A DNA stretch of 61,198 nt. Origin: Actinophytocola sp. GTDB lineage: Bacteria; Actinomycetota; Actinomycetes; Mycobacteriales; Pseudonocardiaceae. Location: assembly GCA_009379975.1 (NCBI GenBank), contig WHSS01000007.1, forward strand, positions 1 through 61,198, given 5' to 3'. Below are positions 17,232 through 24,974 of the stretch, piece after piece. The notes under the pieces were generated by a model. The model was not told the DNA's origin, did not search any database, and was given only the letters and a program-made list of their open reading frames with translations. Made by a program: the position numbers and the translations under genes. Positions within the stretch are counted from its first letter, which is position 1. The number at the start of each line of letters is the position of its first letter.

Positions 17232-18371
17232 GTGCAAAGTGCGGTCGAAACCCTCGATAAGGTGCTTGACCAGGGCATTCAGGCCTTGCGCGAGCTCCTG
17301 GGGCCGGGCTGGACCATCACCGCGGTCGAACTTCCGACCGACCCGGCTCCACGAGGGGATTCTGGGGTCGATGCACGAGTTCAGGTGATGGCGCCCGAGC
17401 AGAATGGAGCTGCGGAACTCTTGATCGCAGTTCGTCCCACGGTGACTCCACGAGATGTGGAAGAACGCATCGTTCCCATCGCCAGCATTCTTCGGCACTC
17501 GCAAGCCAGTCACGCGCTGTTGGTCATGGCGCCGTGGATCGCTCCACGGGCTCAGCAGCAGCTTCGTGACCGCGGCATCGGATATCTGGATCTGACCGGG
17601 AACGTCTCAGTATCGGTTCCCGCACCGGCGATCAGGCTGTCCTTGCATGGCGCCTTGCGCTCACCTTATTCGCAGGAGTCGACAGAGCGAACTGTGACGT
17701 TGGCGGGTCCGCGGGCGGGGCGGATCGTGCGTTTCCTCGCGGACTTTGTGCCGCCGTACCGGGCCGGGCAGATTGCGGATGCTTGCGATGTCAGCCTCCC
17801 GTGGGTGTCGCGCCTGCTACGGCAACTGGAGGACCAACTGCTGATCCGTCGTGAAGGTCGTGTGATTACGGAGGTGCGGTGGGCCGAACTGCTGCGTGCT
17901 CGCGCGGAAACCTGCAACCTGCTACGGAACAACGCCCCCGAGAGCATGCTCGCTCCAGAAGGAATCACCACGGTGCTCGACGCGCTGAAGACTCGGCCTC
18001 TTTCTGGCCGAGACTCGCCGAAAATTGTCGTGACGGGACCGTATGCTGCGCGCGAGGTAGCACCGTTGACGGTCGGTGGCCAGCTGATGCTCTACGTCGA
18101 TCCCGAATCTGATGCTCCGGAGGCCGTAGGTCACCAGCTCGGGTTGCTTCGCGTCGATCAAGGAGCGGACGTACTCCTGTTGCGGGCGCAAGATCGAGTG
18201 GTCTTCGCCCGGCCGAGGACGGTTGACGGTATCGCCCATGTAGCACTGAGCCAGCTGGTTCTTGACGGATTGGCCGGGCCAGGTCGGATGCCCGCGGAGG
18301 CCGAGGGTGTGCTGGCTTACATGGCCGAGGACGAAACACGCTGGCGCCGGCCATGGGTTGGCGGTGAATAA
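17232..18371 (+). CDS. HTH protein, putative AbiEi-like antitoxin of a two-gene cassette
   Basis: About 379 residues. The first half has a conserved-looking alpha/beta segment (HALLVMAPWIAPRAQQQL, RGIGYLDLTGNVSVSVPAP). A winged helix lies in the middle (YRAGQIADACDVSLPWVSRL), and the C-terminal half is alpha/beta. The next gene overlaps and encodes the end of a nucleotidyltransferase, an order that resembles AbiE-type toxin-antitoxin pairs. The start is uncertain: an in-frame TTG at 17175 falls inside the repeat sites, so the GTG at 17232 was chosen, though no good ribosome site precedes either. Function as antitoxin is an inference. Confidence 0.6.
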   Translation: MQSAVETLDKVLDQGIQALRELLGPGWTITAVELPTDPAPRGDSGVDARVQVMAPEQNGAAELLIAVRPTVTPRDVEERIVPIASILRHSQASHALLVMAPWIAPRAQQQLRDRGIGYLDLTGNVSVSVPAPAIRLSLHGALRSPYSQESTERTVTLAGPRAGRIVRFLADFVPPYRAGQIADACDVSLPWVSRLLRQLEDQLLIRREGRVITEVRWAELLRARAETCNLLRNNAPESMLAPEGITTVLDALKTRPLSGRDSPKIVVTGPYAAREVAPLTVGGQLMLYVDPESDAPEAVGHQLGLLRVDQGADVLLLRAQDRVVFARPRTVDGIAHVALSQLVLDGLAGPGRMPAEAEGVLAYMAEDETRWRRPWVGGE

Positions 18372-18771
18372 CGAAACCATTGACGTGCTCGGCTGGGGCC
18401 GAGCATTCGCCGGGCCTGCCGCTCTACTCGTGTCGAAAGCGTTCAAGATCAAGGAGCGGTGGGATGACCGAGCCCGCAGGCCACACCGCCTCGCGCACAA
18501 GGACGCCGGTGACGTGTACCGGATCATGTCGGCTACCGCGGCCGCGGAAGTCGCGGCTTCCTTCACCTCATTGATCATCGATCCTCGTGTCGGCAGGACG
18601 ACCGACATGGGACTTCGTTACCTGCGGGAGCTGTTCGGTGGTGCCGACACACCAGGCGTGCGTATGGCAGTCGAGTCTATGGCTGGAGACGTACCCCCAT
18701 CTCGGATCAGGGCGCTGGCGCCCGCATTCACCAACCGCCTCCCCCGGCCCAACTCCCTCGACAAGCTGTGA
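18364..18771 (+). CDS. Shortened nucleotidyltransferase-like protein (C-terminal part), partner of the HTH protein
   Basis: A 135-residue protein with the C-terminal pattern of AbiEii-like and related nucleotidyltransferases: AGPAALLVSKAFKIKER, then HRLAHKDAGDVYRIM and a helical tail. The N-terminal catalytic domain (GS...D-x-D motif, normally 150 or more residues) is absent. Translation can begin at a GTG overlapping the end of the HTH gene. It is either a decayed toxin or a retained fragment. Confidence 0.5.
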   Translation: MNNETIDVLGWGRAFAGPAALLVSKAFKIKERWDDRARRPHRLAHKDAGDVYRIMSATAAAEVAASFTSLIIDPRVGRTTDMGLRYLRELFGGADTPGVRMAVESMAGDVPPSRIRALAPAFTNRLPRPNSLDKL

Positions 18772-18800
18772 CCGCGGCGGGTTGCGTGTGCCGACCCGCG

Positions 18801-18883
18801 CGCTGAAAGCCACCTTCAGTCCACTGGGTGGAGCGAAAGACGCTTTCAGTCCGTTGAACGGACTGAAAGCGTCTTTCAGCGCT
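18801..18883. repeat. Palindromic repeat family A, copy 2
   Basis: Same organisation as 9019-9098: CTGAAAG...TTCAGTCC on the left, then a perfect hairpin with 19-bp arms (18835-18853 and 18859-18877, loop TTGAA) of the GAAAGACGCTTTCAGTCCG type. It lies between the nucleotidyltransferase-like gene and the convergent secreted protein gene, so it is a likely bidirectional terminator. Confidence 0.85.
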
Positions 18884-18891
18884 CTACCAGC

Positions 18892-20748
18892 TCACGGGTT
18901 GTACTGGAAAACGTAGATGCCGAAGTCGCGGTCGCTGGCGAGCACGTAGGTCTCGCCGTCGCGCTTGTAAAGCTCGACACCCCAGAAGTTGTTGCCGCCT
19001 TCGTCGATGAAGGCACCTACCTCCTGCAGGCCGGTGTGTCCGTACTTCACGACGCGCAGGCCGCCCGCGTAGTAGGACAGGTACGCGGTCTTGCCGTCGG
19101 TATCCATGGCTACCTCGTGGACCGAGAGGTCCCCGAAGCCGGTCGCGTAGTTCTCGTCCTGCGACTCCTCGATGGCGTAGGTGTCGATCTGCCGGATCGA
19201 GCCCGTACCGCTGGTCTTGGGGATTTCCGTGCCGAACAGCCGCACGTAGCCCCAGCCGTCGAAGATCGCTTCGATGGTGGTTTCCGCGACTTCACTTCCC
19301 GCGGCAGGCGTGGCTGCCGAGCAGGACAGGTCGTCCTGGCCGAGCAGTTGCAGGCCCGCCGTGCGGGTGGTGAAGACGAACGGGATGTCGCCGGCGGCGA
19401 GCATCGTCACTTGCGCGTCACAGCCCGCGTCGTTGTTGAACACGATGCCCGCCGCGTAGCCGGCGTTCTCGATGTTGTCCAACTTGTCCTGGAACGCGCA
19501 CACACCGCGCTCGATCAAGGCCACCCCGCTGCCCGCCTCGATCGGCTCACAGGCGAGTCCGACGAAGGTCGGGGCACCGCTGATCGTGGTGTCGGCATCG
19601 ATCGGCGGCGTGTCTCCTGCCGATGTGGCGGAGTACTCGGTGCCCGCGTACGGGCCCGAGTCGATGCTGGCCATGACGCGGTACGGGTTGAAGTCCTCAT
19701 CGGTCGCGATCATGAACCGCTTGCTTGGCGAGAGCTCGTTCTGGTGAGCGTTGCCCTCCGGGGAGATCTCGTGCCCGCGCTTGAGCCGCTCCTCGTCCAG
19801 TTCTGCGTAGTCGGACTCGGCGATGAGCGAGACGTTGCCCGGCGTGGGGTCGGTGACGTCGAGCAGCACGTAGCCGCCGTCCCAGTAGCTCATCGTCATG
19901 ACGTAGCGCTTGCCGACCTTGTAGACCATCATGTCGTGGCTGAAGATCGACCGGAGGTTGTCCGGCGACTCCTGGTCGACGCCGAACAGCTCAACGAGGT
20001 CGAGGGTGTCGTTGACCATGACCGGGTTGGCCGGATCGGTGATGTCCATGATGTCGACGTCTTCGAGCTCTTCGTTGTCGACGAGCACGACGTAGCTGCG
20101 CCCGTCGAAGACGTTGGTCCAGGCGTACATCGAGTGCACCGTGTTCGCACTCGGCCGGTCGTCGTAGTCGCCCGCGTGCAGGCTGAGCGGCTGCGGGCCG
20201 GCCGGGTCGGTGACGTCCCACAACGAGACGCCGCCGACCTTGCCTTCCTCGGCGAGTTCGGCGTCGCAGGTCTCGTTCTGGTGGATCAGCACATCGCGCT
20301 CGCCGATCGTGATGACCTGGATGCCCTCGCCCGCGTACGAGCCGGGGCTGGTCGGGATGAACGCGTCGGCGACTTCCGCCGGTGCGGTCAGGTCGCTGAT
20401 GTCCATCACGTGCACACCGCCGTCCTCGCAGGTCGGCTCGCGGAACGCGGTCAAGTAGGCGTAGTCGCCATGGGCGAAGACGTCGGCGACGCGGCCGGTG
20501 TTGCCCGCGCCGCTGGGGTTCGTGACCTCACCCTTGCCGACCAGATCGACGTTCTCTTGCTTCGCGGGCAGGTGCCCGTCTTCGCCGTCATGCTGCTTGT
20601 CGTAGACGATCCCTTCCCCGGGGAACTGCTCCTGGAAGCTCCCCGACCCGCGGTCATGCTCCGGATGGGCCACCGCGGACCCGGGTACCACAAGCGCCAG
20701 CGCGGCCATGATCACTATGGCGTTGCGAGCATTATGACGTTTGCGCAT
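18892..20748 (-). CDS. Secreted LVIVD/beta-propeller protein with a PA domain
   Basis: A 618-residue protein with a Sec signal peptide (basic start, hydrophobic run to about residue 26, AVA-H cleavage site). It has repeated propeller-type segments of the form VHVMDISD, SLWDVTDPAG, VDIMDITDPANPV and YVLLDVTDP. A protease-associated-like insertion (LIERGVCAFQDKLDNIENAG, AGIVFNNDAGC) lies at about residues 395-480. Such proteins are extracellular; their ligands are mostly unknown. The downstream end abuts a palindromic terminator repeat. Confidence 0.85.
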   Translation of the reverse strand: MRKRHNARNAIVIMAALALVVPGSAVAHPEHDRGSGSFQEQFPGEGIVYDKQHDGEDGHLPAKQENVDLVGKGEVTNPSGAGNTGRVADVFAHGDYAYLTAFREPTCEDGGVHVMDISDLTAPAEVADAFIPTSPGSYAGEGIQVITIGERDVLIHQNETCDAELAEEGKVGGVSLWDVTDPAGPQPLSLHAGDYDDRPSANTVHSMYAWTNVFDGRSYVVLVDNEELEDVDIMDITDPANPVMVNDTLDLVELFGVDQESPDNLRSIFSHDMMVYKVGKRYVMTMSYWDGGYVLLDVTDPTPGNVSLIAESDYAELDEERLKRGHEISPEGNAHQNELSPSKRFMIATDEDFNPYRVMASIDSGPYAGTEYSATSAGDTPPIDADTTISGAPTFVGLACEPIEAGSGVALIERGVCAFQDKLDNIENAGYAAGIVFNNDAGCDAQVTMLAAGDIPFVFTTRTAGLQLLGQDDLSCSAATPAAGSEVAETTIEAIFDGWGYVRLFGTEIPKTSGTGSIRQIDTYAIEESQDENYATGFGDLSVHEVAMDTDGKTAYLSYYAGGLRVVKYGHTGLQEVGAFIDEGGNNFWGVELYKRDGETYVLASDRDFGIYVFQYNP

Positions 20749-20924
20749 TACGCGATCTCCCTTGGGATTCGGGGGTTGGACGCCGGACCCGCTCCGCGAG
20801 CGAGTCTCGACGCGGAACGCACCCCGGACGCGAAACGGGTGACATGAGAGAACCGTTAGCAGGACGCGACAAACCAGGCTAGCCGGGTCATCATTTTCCT
20901 ACCGGACATCCCGGCATCTCTCAC

Positions 20925-20944
20925 TCGATCGGTTAACCGATCGA
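20925..20944. terminator. 20-bp perfect palindrome spanning the symporter stop codon
   Basis: TCGATCGG-TTAA-CCGATCGA is a perfect palindrome whose centre contains the TAA stop of the minus-strand symporter gene. As RNA it would form an 8-bp stem with a UUAA loop exactly at the stop, which could end transcription or protect the 3' end. Confidence 0.5.
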
Positions 20945-22525
20945 TTCCAGCTCCGGTTCGTCCGAATCGCTGCCCGAACGCAGTGACGTGCGGAATCGGG
21001 CCAGTTCGCGCTTGACCACCGGCGCGAGCAGGTACAGCCCGATGATGTTGATCAGGGCGAGCAGGAACAGCACCGCGTCGGTGAAGTCCAGCACGCTGCC
21101 GAAGGTCAGCACCGAGCCGATGACGATGAACAGGCAGAAGATCGTCTGGTAGATCCGCTCGCTGAGCAGGCTCTTGCCGAACAGGTACGTCCACGCCTTC
21201 TGGCCGTAGTAGGCCCAGGTGATCATGGTGGAGATCGCGAAGAGCACTACCGCCACGGTCAGGATCACCGGGAACCACGGCAGCGCGGTCTCGAATGCGG
21301 ACGAGGTGACGGTGACGCCGTCGGCCTTGTCGCCGTTGAGGACGTACTCCGCCTTCGCGTCGACCCAGAACTGGCTGTTCGCGATGACGATGGTCAACGC
21401 GGTCATGGTGCAGATGACGACCGTGTCGATGAACGGCTCGAGCAACGCGACCAGTCCCTCGGTCGCCGGATACCGGGTCTTCACCGCGGAGTGTGCGATC
21501 GGGGCGGAGCCGAGGCCCGCCTCGTTGGAGAACGCCGCGCGGGTGAAGCCGACGATCAGCGCGCCGATGACACCGCCGACGACGCCCTCACCGGTGAAAG
21601 CGCCACCGATGATCTCGCCGAACGCGGCAGGAACCTGGGTGATGTTGACCAAAATGACCACCAAGCAGGCGGTGACGTAGACGATCGCCATGCTCGGCAC
21701 CAGCCGGGAGGTCACCCTGCCGATCGACTTGATGCCCCCGATGATCACCGCGCCGACGACCACGGCCAGGACGATGCCGAGCAGCAACGCCGAGCCGTTG
21801 CCCGCGAACGGGCCGTCATCGGCGCCGGTGACGTTCCGGATCTGCGAGACGGTCTGGTTGGCCTGGAACATGTTGCCGCCGCCAATACCGAACAGCAAGA
21901 TCATGATCGCGGCGAGCACGGCGAGAACCTTGCCGGCGAACCGCCCGCCAGCTCCTGGCCGCAACTCCGCGATCCCCTTGCTCAGATACTGCATGGGGCC
22001 ACCCGACACCGTGCCGTCCGGATGGTGATCGCGATAGCGCACGCCGAGCGTGCACTCGACGAACTTCGAGCACATGCCGAGCAGCCCGCAGAGGATCATC
22101 CAGAACGTGGCACCGGCACCGCCGATGGTGACCGCGACGCCGACTCCCGCGATGTTGCCGAGGCCAACGGTCCCCGATACCGCCGACGTCAACGCCTGGA
22201 AATGGGTGATCTCGCCCGGGTCACTGTCCGTGGTGTGCTTGCCCCGCACCACCTGCAGCGCCAGTTTGAGGCCGCGGAACTGAATGAAACCGAAGTAGAC
22301 GGTGAAGATCGCACCGGCAAGCACCAGCCACGCCACGATCCACGGGAAGCTGATCCCGAAGAGCGAAACCTCCCCGAACACGAAGTCACCGAGCCCGTCG
22401 GCAATCGGCTTGAACCAGCCGTTGATCTTGTCTTCTACCTGACCGAGGGTGCTCTCCTCAGAGGCTGCCTGAGCGCGGAACGGGACACGCTGCGCTACCG
22501 CGTGCAGGGCGGATTGCTGATCCAT
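20933..22525 (-). CDS. Alanine/glycine:cation symporter (AGCS family)
   Basis: A 530-residue membrane protein with about 10-11 helices that imports alanine or glycine with Na+ (or H+). AGCS hallmarks are GTVGLGNIAGVGVAVTIGG, the MCSKFVECTLGVRYR loop, FGIGGGNMFQANQ and AFSNEAGLGSAPIAHSA. An N-terminal extension of about 45 residues precedes the first helix. The ATG at 22525 has AAGGAA ten bases upstream. It looks monocistronic. Confidence 0.93.
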   Translation of the reverse strand: MDQQSALHAVAQRVPFRAQAASEESTLGQVEDKINGWFKPIADGLGDFVFGEVSLFGISFPWIVAWLVLAGAIFTVYFGFIQFRGLKLALQVVRGKHTTDSDPGEITHFQALTSAVSGTVGLGNIAGVGVAVTIGGAGATFWMILCGLLGMCSKFVECTLGVRYRDHHPDGTVSGGPMQYLSKGIAELRPGAGGRFAGKVLAVLAAIMILLFGIGGGNMFQANQTVSQIRNVTGADDGPFAGNGSALLLGIVLAVVVGAVIIGGIKSIGRVTSRLVPSMAIVYVTACLVVILVNITQVPAAFGEIIGGAFTGEGVVGGVIGALIVGFTRAAFSNEAGLGSAPIAHSAVKTRYPATEGLVALLEPFIDTVVICTMTALTIVIANSQFWVDAKAEYVLNGDKADGVTVTSSAFETALPWFPVILTVAVVLFAISTMITWAYYGQKAWTYLFGKSLLSERIYQTIFCLFIVIGSVLTFGSVLDFTDAVLFLLALINIIGLYLLAPVVKRELARFRTSLRSGSDSDEPELESIG

Positions 22526-22867
22526 CGCGATGGTTTCCTTCGTTATTCACCGTGGGCGCTGGCCATACGGCGAGGCGGCTGTTCGCTTATTCGCAGAACC
22601 GTAAGTGAGGTAGCACACGTCAGTTATTGTGCGATCGGACAAGGTCTTCGCGGGATCATTGGCGAACTGGCTCAGGACAGCGCGGCACGCCGGACTCACG
22701 GCAGGGACGCAACCCGGGCGCGCCAGGGTTCACCCACGGTGGCGAAGAAACCCACCGAGACGGGTCAAAAATCGAGCTTCGGTCCGTGTCCTCAAGCGCA
22801 ACTCGGTAACGCGGCAAAGGATGCGAGCGTGCTGTCCAATTGAACATCGCCATCCCCCGAATTTGGA
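22526..22867. other. Intergenic region upstream of the symporter
   Basis: About 340 bp separate the symporter start from the palindromic repeat at 22868. Small ORFs here have no recognisable features and are probably chance. I looked for a glycine-riboswitch-like pattern because AGCS genes sometimes carry one, and saw none. The region probably holds only the symporter promoter. Confidence 0.4.
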
Positions 22868-22940
22868 CGCCTTCAGTTCACTGGGCGGAGTGAAAGGCGC
22901 TTTCAGTCCGTTGAACGGACTGAAAGCGCCTTTCAGCGCG
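22868..22940. repeat. Palindromic repeat family A, copy 3
   Basis: A perfect hairpin of 19-bp arms (22892-22910 and 22916-22934, loop TTGAA) with sequence GAAAGGCGCTTTCAGTCCG. Compared with the other two copies the A:T pair of GAAAGACGC is replaced by G:C on both arms, a compensatory change. The right end supplies the TGA stop of the minus-strand cutA gene (22933-22935). Confidence 0.85.
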
Positions 22941-23253
22941 TTTCGGCCACCAGCCACGCCAGGTACTCAGCGCTGCCGCCCTCGATGGGGGTGGCGATGA
23001 TCTCCGGGACGTCGTAGGTGTGGTTCGCCTGGATGTGCCCGGTCAGCGCGGCGACCTGATCCGCGGCGGTCTTGATCTCCACCCGCCACTCCGCGTCCGC
23101 ATGCACCGAACCTTCCCACCGGTAGACGCTGGTGATGGGGCCGACGATCTGGGCGCAGGCACCCAGCCTGGCCTCGATCGCACCGCCGGCCAAGGCTCGG
23201 GCGGCCGCTTCGCTGTCCGTTGTCGACGAAACAATGACGTGGTCAGAGGGCAT
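22933..23253 (-). CDS. cutA: CutA1 divalent-ion tolerance protein
   Basis: A 106-residue trimeric alpha/beta protein of the CutA family. Recognisable are ACAQIVGPITSVYRWEGSV, the EWRVEIKT strand and the HTYDVPEIIATPI motif. Length and motif order match the family. CutA binds divalent metals and is linked to copper tolerance in E. coli; its role in actinobacteria is unclear. The gene ends inside a palindromic repeat that supplies the stop codon. Confidence 0.93.
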   Translation of the reverse strand: MPSDHVIVSSTTDSEAAARALAGGAIEARLGACAQIVGPITSVYRWEGSVHADAEWRVEIKTAADQVAALTGHIQANHTYDVPEIIATPIEGGSAEYLAWLVAETR

Positions 23254-23281
23254 GCGTCGAGCGTAGTGGTTGGTCCAGCCG

Positions 23282-23746
23282 TCAGGTCGCGAGCGGGATG
23301 CCCAGCTCGCCGTACTCGAAATACGCCGCGGGTTCGTCCCTCATGGCGGCGCGCACTCGCCGGGCGAGGCGGGCGACGGTGTAGGACTCAAGCTCGCCGG
23401 CGGGCACGTAACGCGCCTCGGTGACCCCGCCGTCCGTGAAAGGGAAGGCGGTATCGGCGGGCAGCCGCGAGCCCTCGAACAAGAACAGCAGCTTGTCGCC
23501 CTCGGCGTCACCCGGCTCCCAGTCGACGCCGAGCATCCGGCCCACCGGCACGTCGACACCCAGCTTCTCCCGCACTTCGCGCCACGCGGCGGCGTAGGGA
23601 GACTCCCCTGGCTTGACGTCGCCACCAGGGATCTCCCAGTAGATCTGGTAGGCGGTACGCAGCATCAGGATCCGCGACTGGTCGTCGCTGAAGATCACTC
23701 CCGACGAAACGCGTGGCGTCGCTACAGCGAACTCCTGATCGGCCAC
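23282..23746 (-). CDS. NUDIX hydrolase with altered catalytic box
   Basis: A 154-residue NUDIX-fold protein. The NUDIX box reads G-x5-E-x7-REVREKLGV, whereas the consensus REUxEExGU has two adjacent glutamates, so the second metal-binding Glu is Lys here. The N-terminal strands (SSGVIFSDDQSRILMLRTAY, WEIPGGDVKPGE) are normal. It may hydrolyse a nucleoside diphosphate derivative poorly or have a changed activity. It is followed downstream by cutA with a 28-bp gap. Confidence 0.85.
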   Translation of the reverse strand: MADQEFAVATPRVSSGVIFSDDQSRILMLRTAYQIYWEIPGGDVKPGESPYAAAWREVREKLGVDVPVGRMLGVDWEPGDAEGDKLLFLFEGSRLPADTAFPFTDGGVTEARYVPAGELESYTVARLARRVRAAMRDEPAAYFEYGELGIPLAT

Positions 23747-23805
23747 CGCAACAGGATACCGCTCGCGCGTGCGCGGTCGTCCCGGGCCGCCAGTTCCCCG
23801 GGGGG

Positions 23806-23849
23806 TCGTGCGTGGTTATCGTTGCCCCAGCACTGACTTTCACGCACGA
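23806..23849. repeat. Palindromic repeat family B, short copy
   Basis: TCGTGCGTG at 23806-23814 pairs with CACGCACGA at 23841-23849. The internal GTTGCCCCAGCAC resembles GTTGCTCCCGCAC in the copy at 29592, so this looks like an internally deleted member of the same family. Its right arm supplies the TGA stop (23840-23842) of the AraC-type gene. Confidence 0.6.
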
Positions 23850-24877
23850 GCGCGCAGGTAGCCGGTGGGTGTGACGCCTTTCCAGCGCTTGAACGCGTAG
23901 ATGAAGCTGGTGGCTTCGGCGTAGCCGAGCCGGATCGCGACGTCGGAGACCGACAGCGCACCGGTGGCCAGCAGTTCCTCCGCGAGCGCCTCGCGGACCT
24001 CGTCCACCAGCGCGCGGTAGCTGGTGCCCGCCTCCTCGAGCCTGCGTCGCAGCGTGCGGGTGCTCATGTTCAGGTCGTTCGCGACGGCGTCCATCCCGGT
24101 GTCCGCCCCGCCGAGCCGGATCAGCCGCTCGCGCACGTCGTGCGAGATGCCGCTGCGCGCCCTGCGGCGAGTCACCAGCTCCCGGCACTGCGCCTCGCAC
24201 ATGGCCACCGTCTGTTCGTTGGCCTGCGGCAGCGGTTGATCCAGCAAGGCGACGTCGAAACCGGAGCGGTTGGCGGCGGCATCGAAGCTGGGACGAATAC
24301 CGAAGAGGTCGGCGTAGGAATCCGCATAGGACGGCTCGGGGAACCGGAACTCCATGTAGCGCACCGGAATCGCGACCGGCAACAGGGCGTTCATGATGCG
24401 GTACATGGCCGAGACGTCGCGCTCGACGAGAAACCGGCGCACCTCCTCCGGCACCCGCGCGTCGTACAGTTCGATCCGGACCTCATCGTCGGTGATCTCG
24501 ACCTCGGGTATGCCGAAGGCGAAGCTGAGGTCCCAATAGCGCAGCGCGAACGAGATCACGTCGCGCAGCGTCGGGCTGCTCACGCAGGCGAACCCGAAGA
24601 TGCCGAACGTCGTCACCTGGTAGCGGCTGCCGACCAGCAGGCCGAGCGCGGGCAGTTCGCCGAGCCGCCGGACGAGGTTGCGGACCACCGCGAGCTCCTG
24701 GTGGGCGTCGATCTGCGTGTCCGGATGCCTCGCGGCCGCCAGCGACAGAGAGGACCCGCGCAGCGTGTCGGCGGGCGGCACACCGTGTTCTTCGGCGAAG
24801 CCGACCATCAGCAGCACACTCGCCGCGCTGCGCGGGAAGTCCCACTCCCCGACCGCGGGCGTCGCCAAGTGCGTCAT
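23840..24877 (-). CDS. AraC-family transcriptional regulator
   Basis: A 345-residue regulator with an N-terminal Arabinose_bd-like domain (YQVTTFGIFGFACVSSPTLRD) and a C-terminal double helix-turn-helix (ANDLNMSTRTLRRRLEEAG, then VSDVAIRLGYAEATSFIYAF and the closing GVTPTGYLRA). This architecture (OruR/ArgR-II-like) activates catabolic genes. It is divergent from a Baeyer-Villiger monooxygenase across 97 bp, so it probably activates that gene in response to its substrate. Confidence 0.92.
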   Translation of the reverse strand: MTHLATPAVGEWDFPRSAASVLLMVGFAEEHGVPPADTLRGSSLSLAAARHPDTQIDAHQELAVVRNLVRRLGELPALGLLVGSRYQVTTFGIFGFACVSSPTLRDVISFALRYWDLSFAFGIPEVEITDDEVRIELYDARVPEEVRRFLVERDVSAMYRIMNALLPVAIPVRYMEFRFPEPSYADSYADLFGIRPSFDAAANRSGFDVALLDQPLPQANEQTVAMCEAQCRELVTRRRARSGISHDVRERLIRLGGADTGMDAVANDLNMSTRTLRRRLEEAGTSYRALVDEVREALAEELLATGALSVSDVAIRLGYAEATSFIYAFKRWKGVTPTGYLRARA

Positions 24878-24974
24878 GGCCGAAAGTATGGATTATCCGG
24901 CCGGAGTTCGCTGCGTCAGAACCGGTGAGCAGGCCTAACGTTGAGGTCTGAGAGATCGAGCACAAGGAGCCGCC

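Noticed and set aside
22526..22867. Possible glycine riboswitch upstream of the AGCS symporter
   Set aside because: No tandem aptamer core or conserved glycine-riboswitch sequence could be read on the minus strand.
9019..22940. CRISPR array from the repeated GAAAGACGC units
   Set aside because: The copies are isolated, kilobases apart and palindromic; there are no spacers or cas genes.
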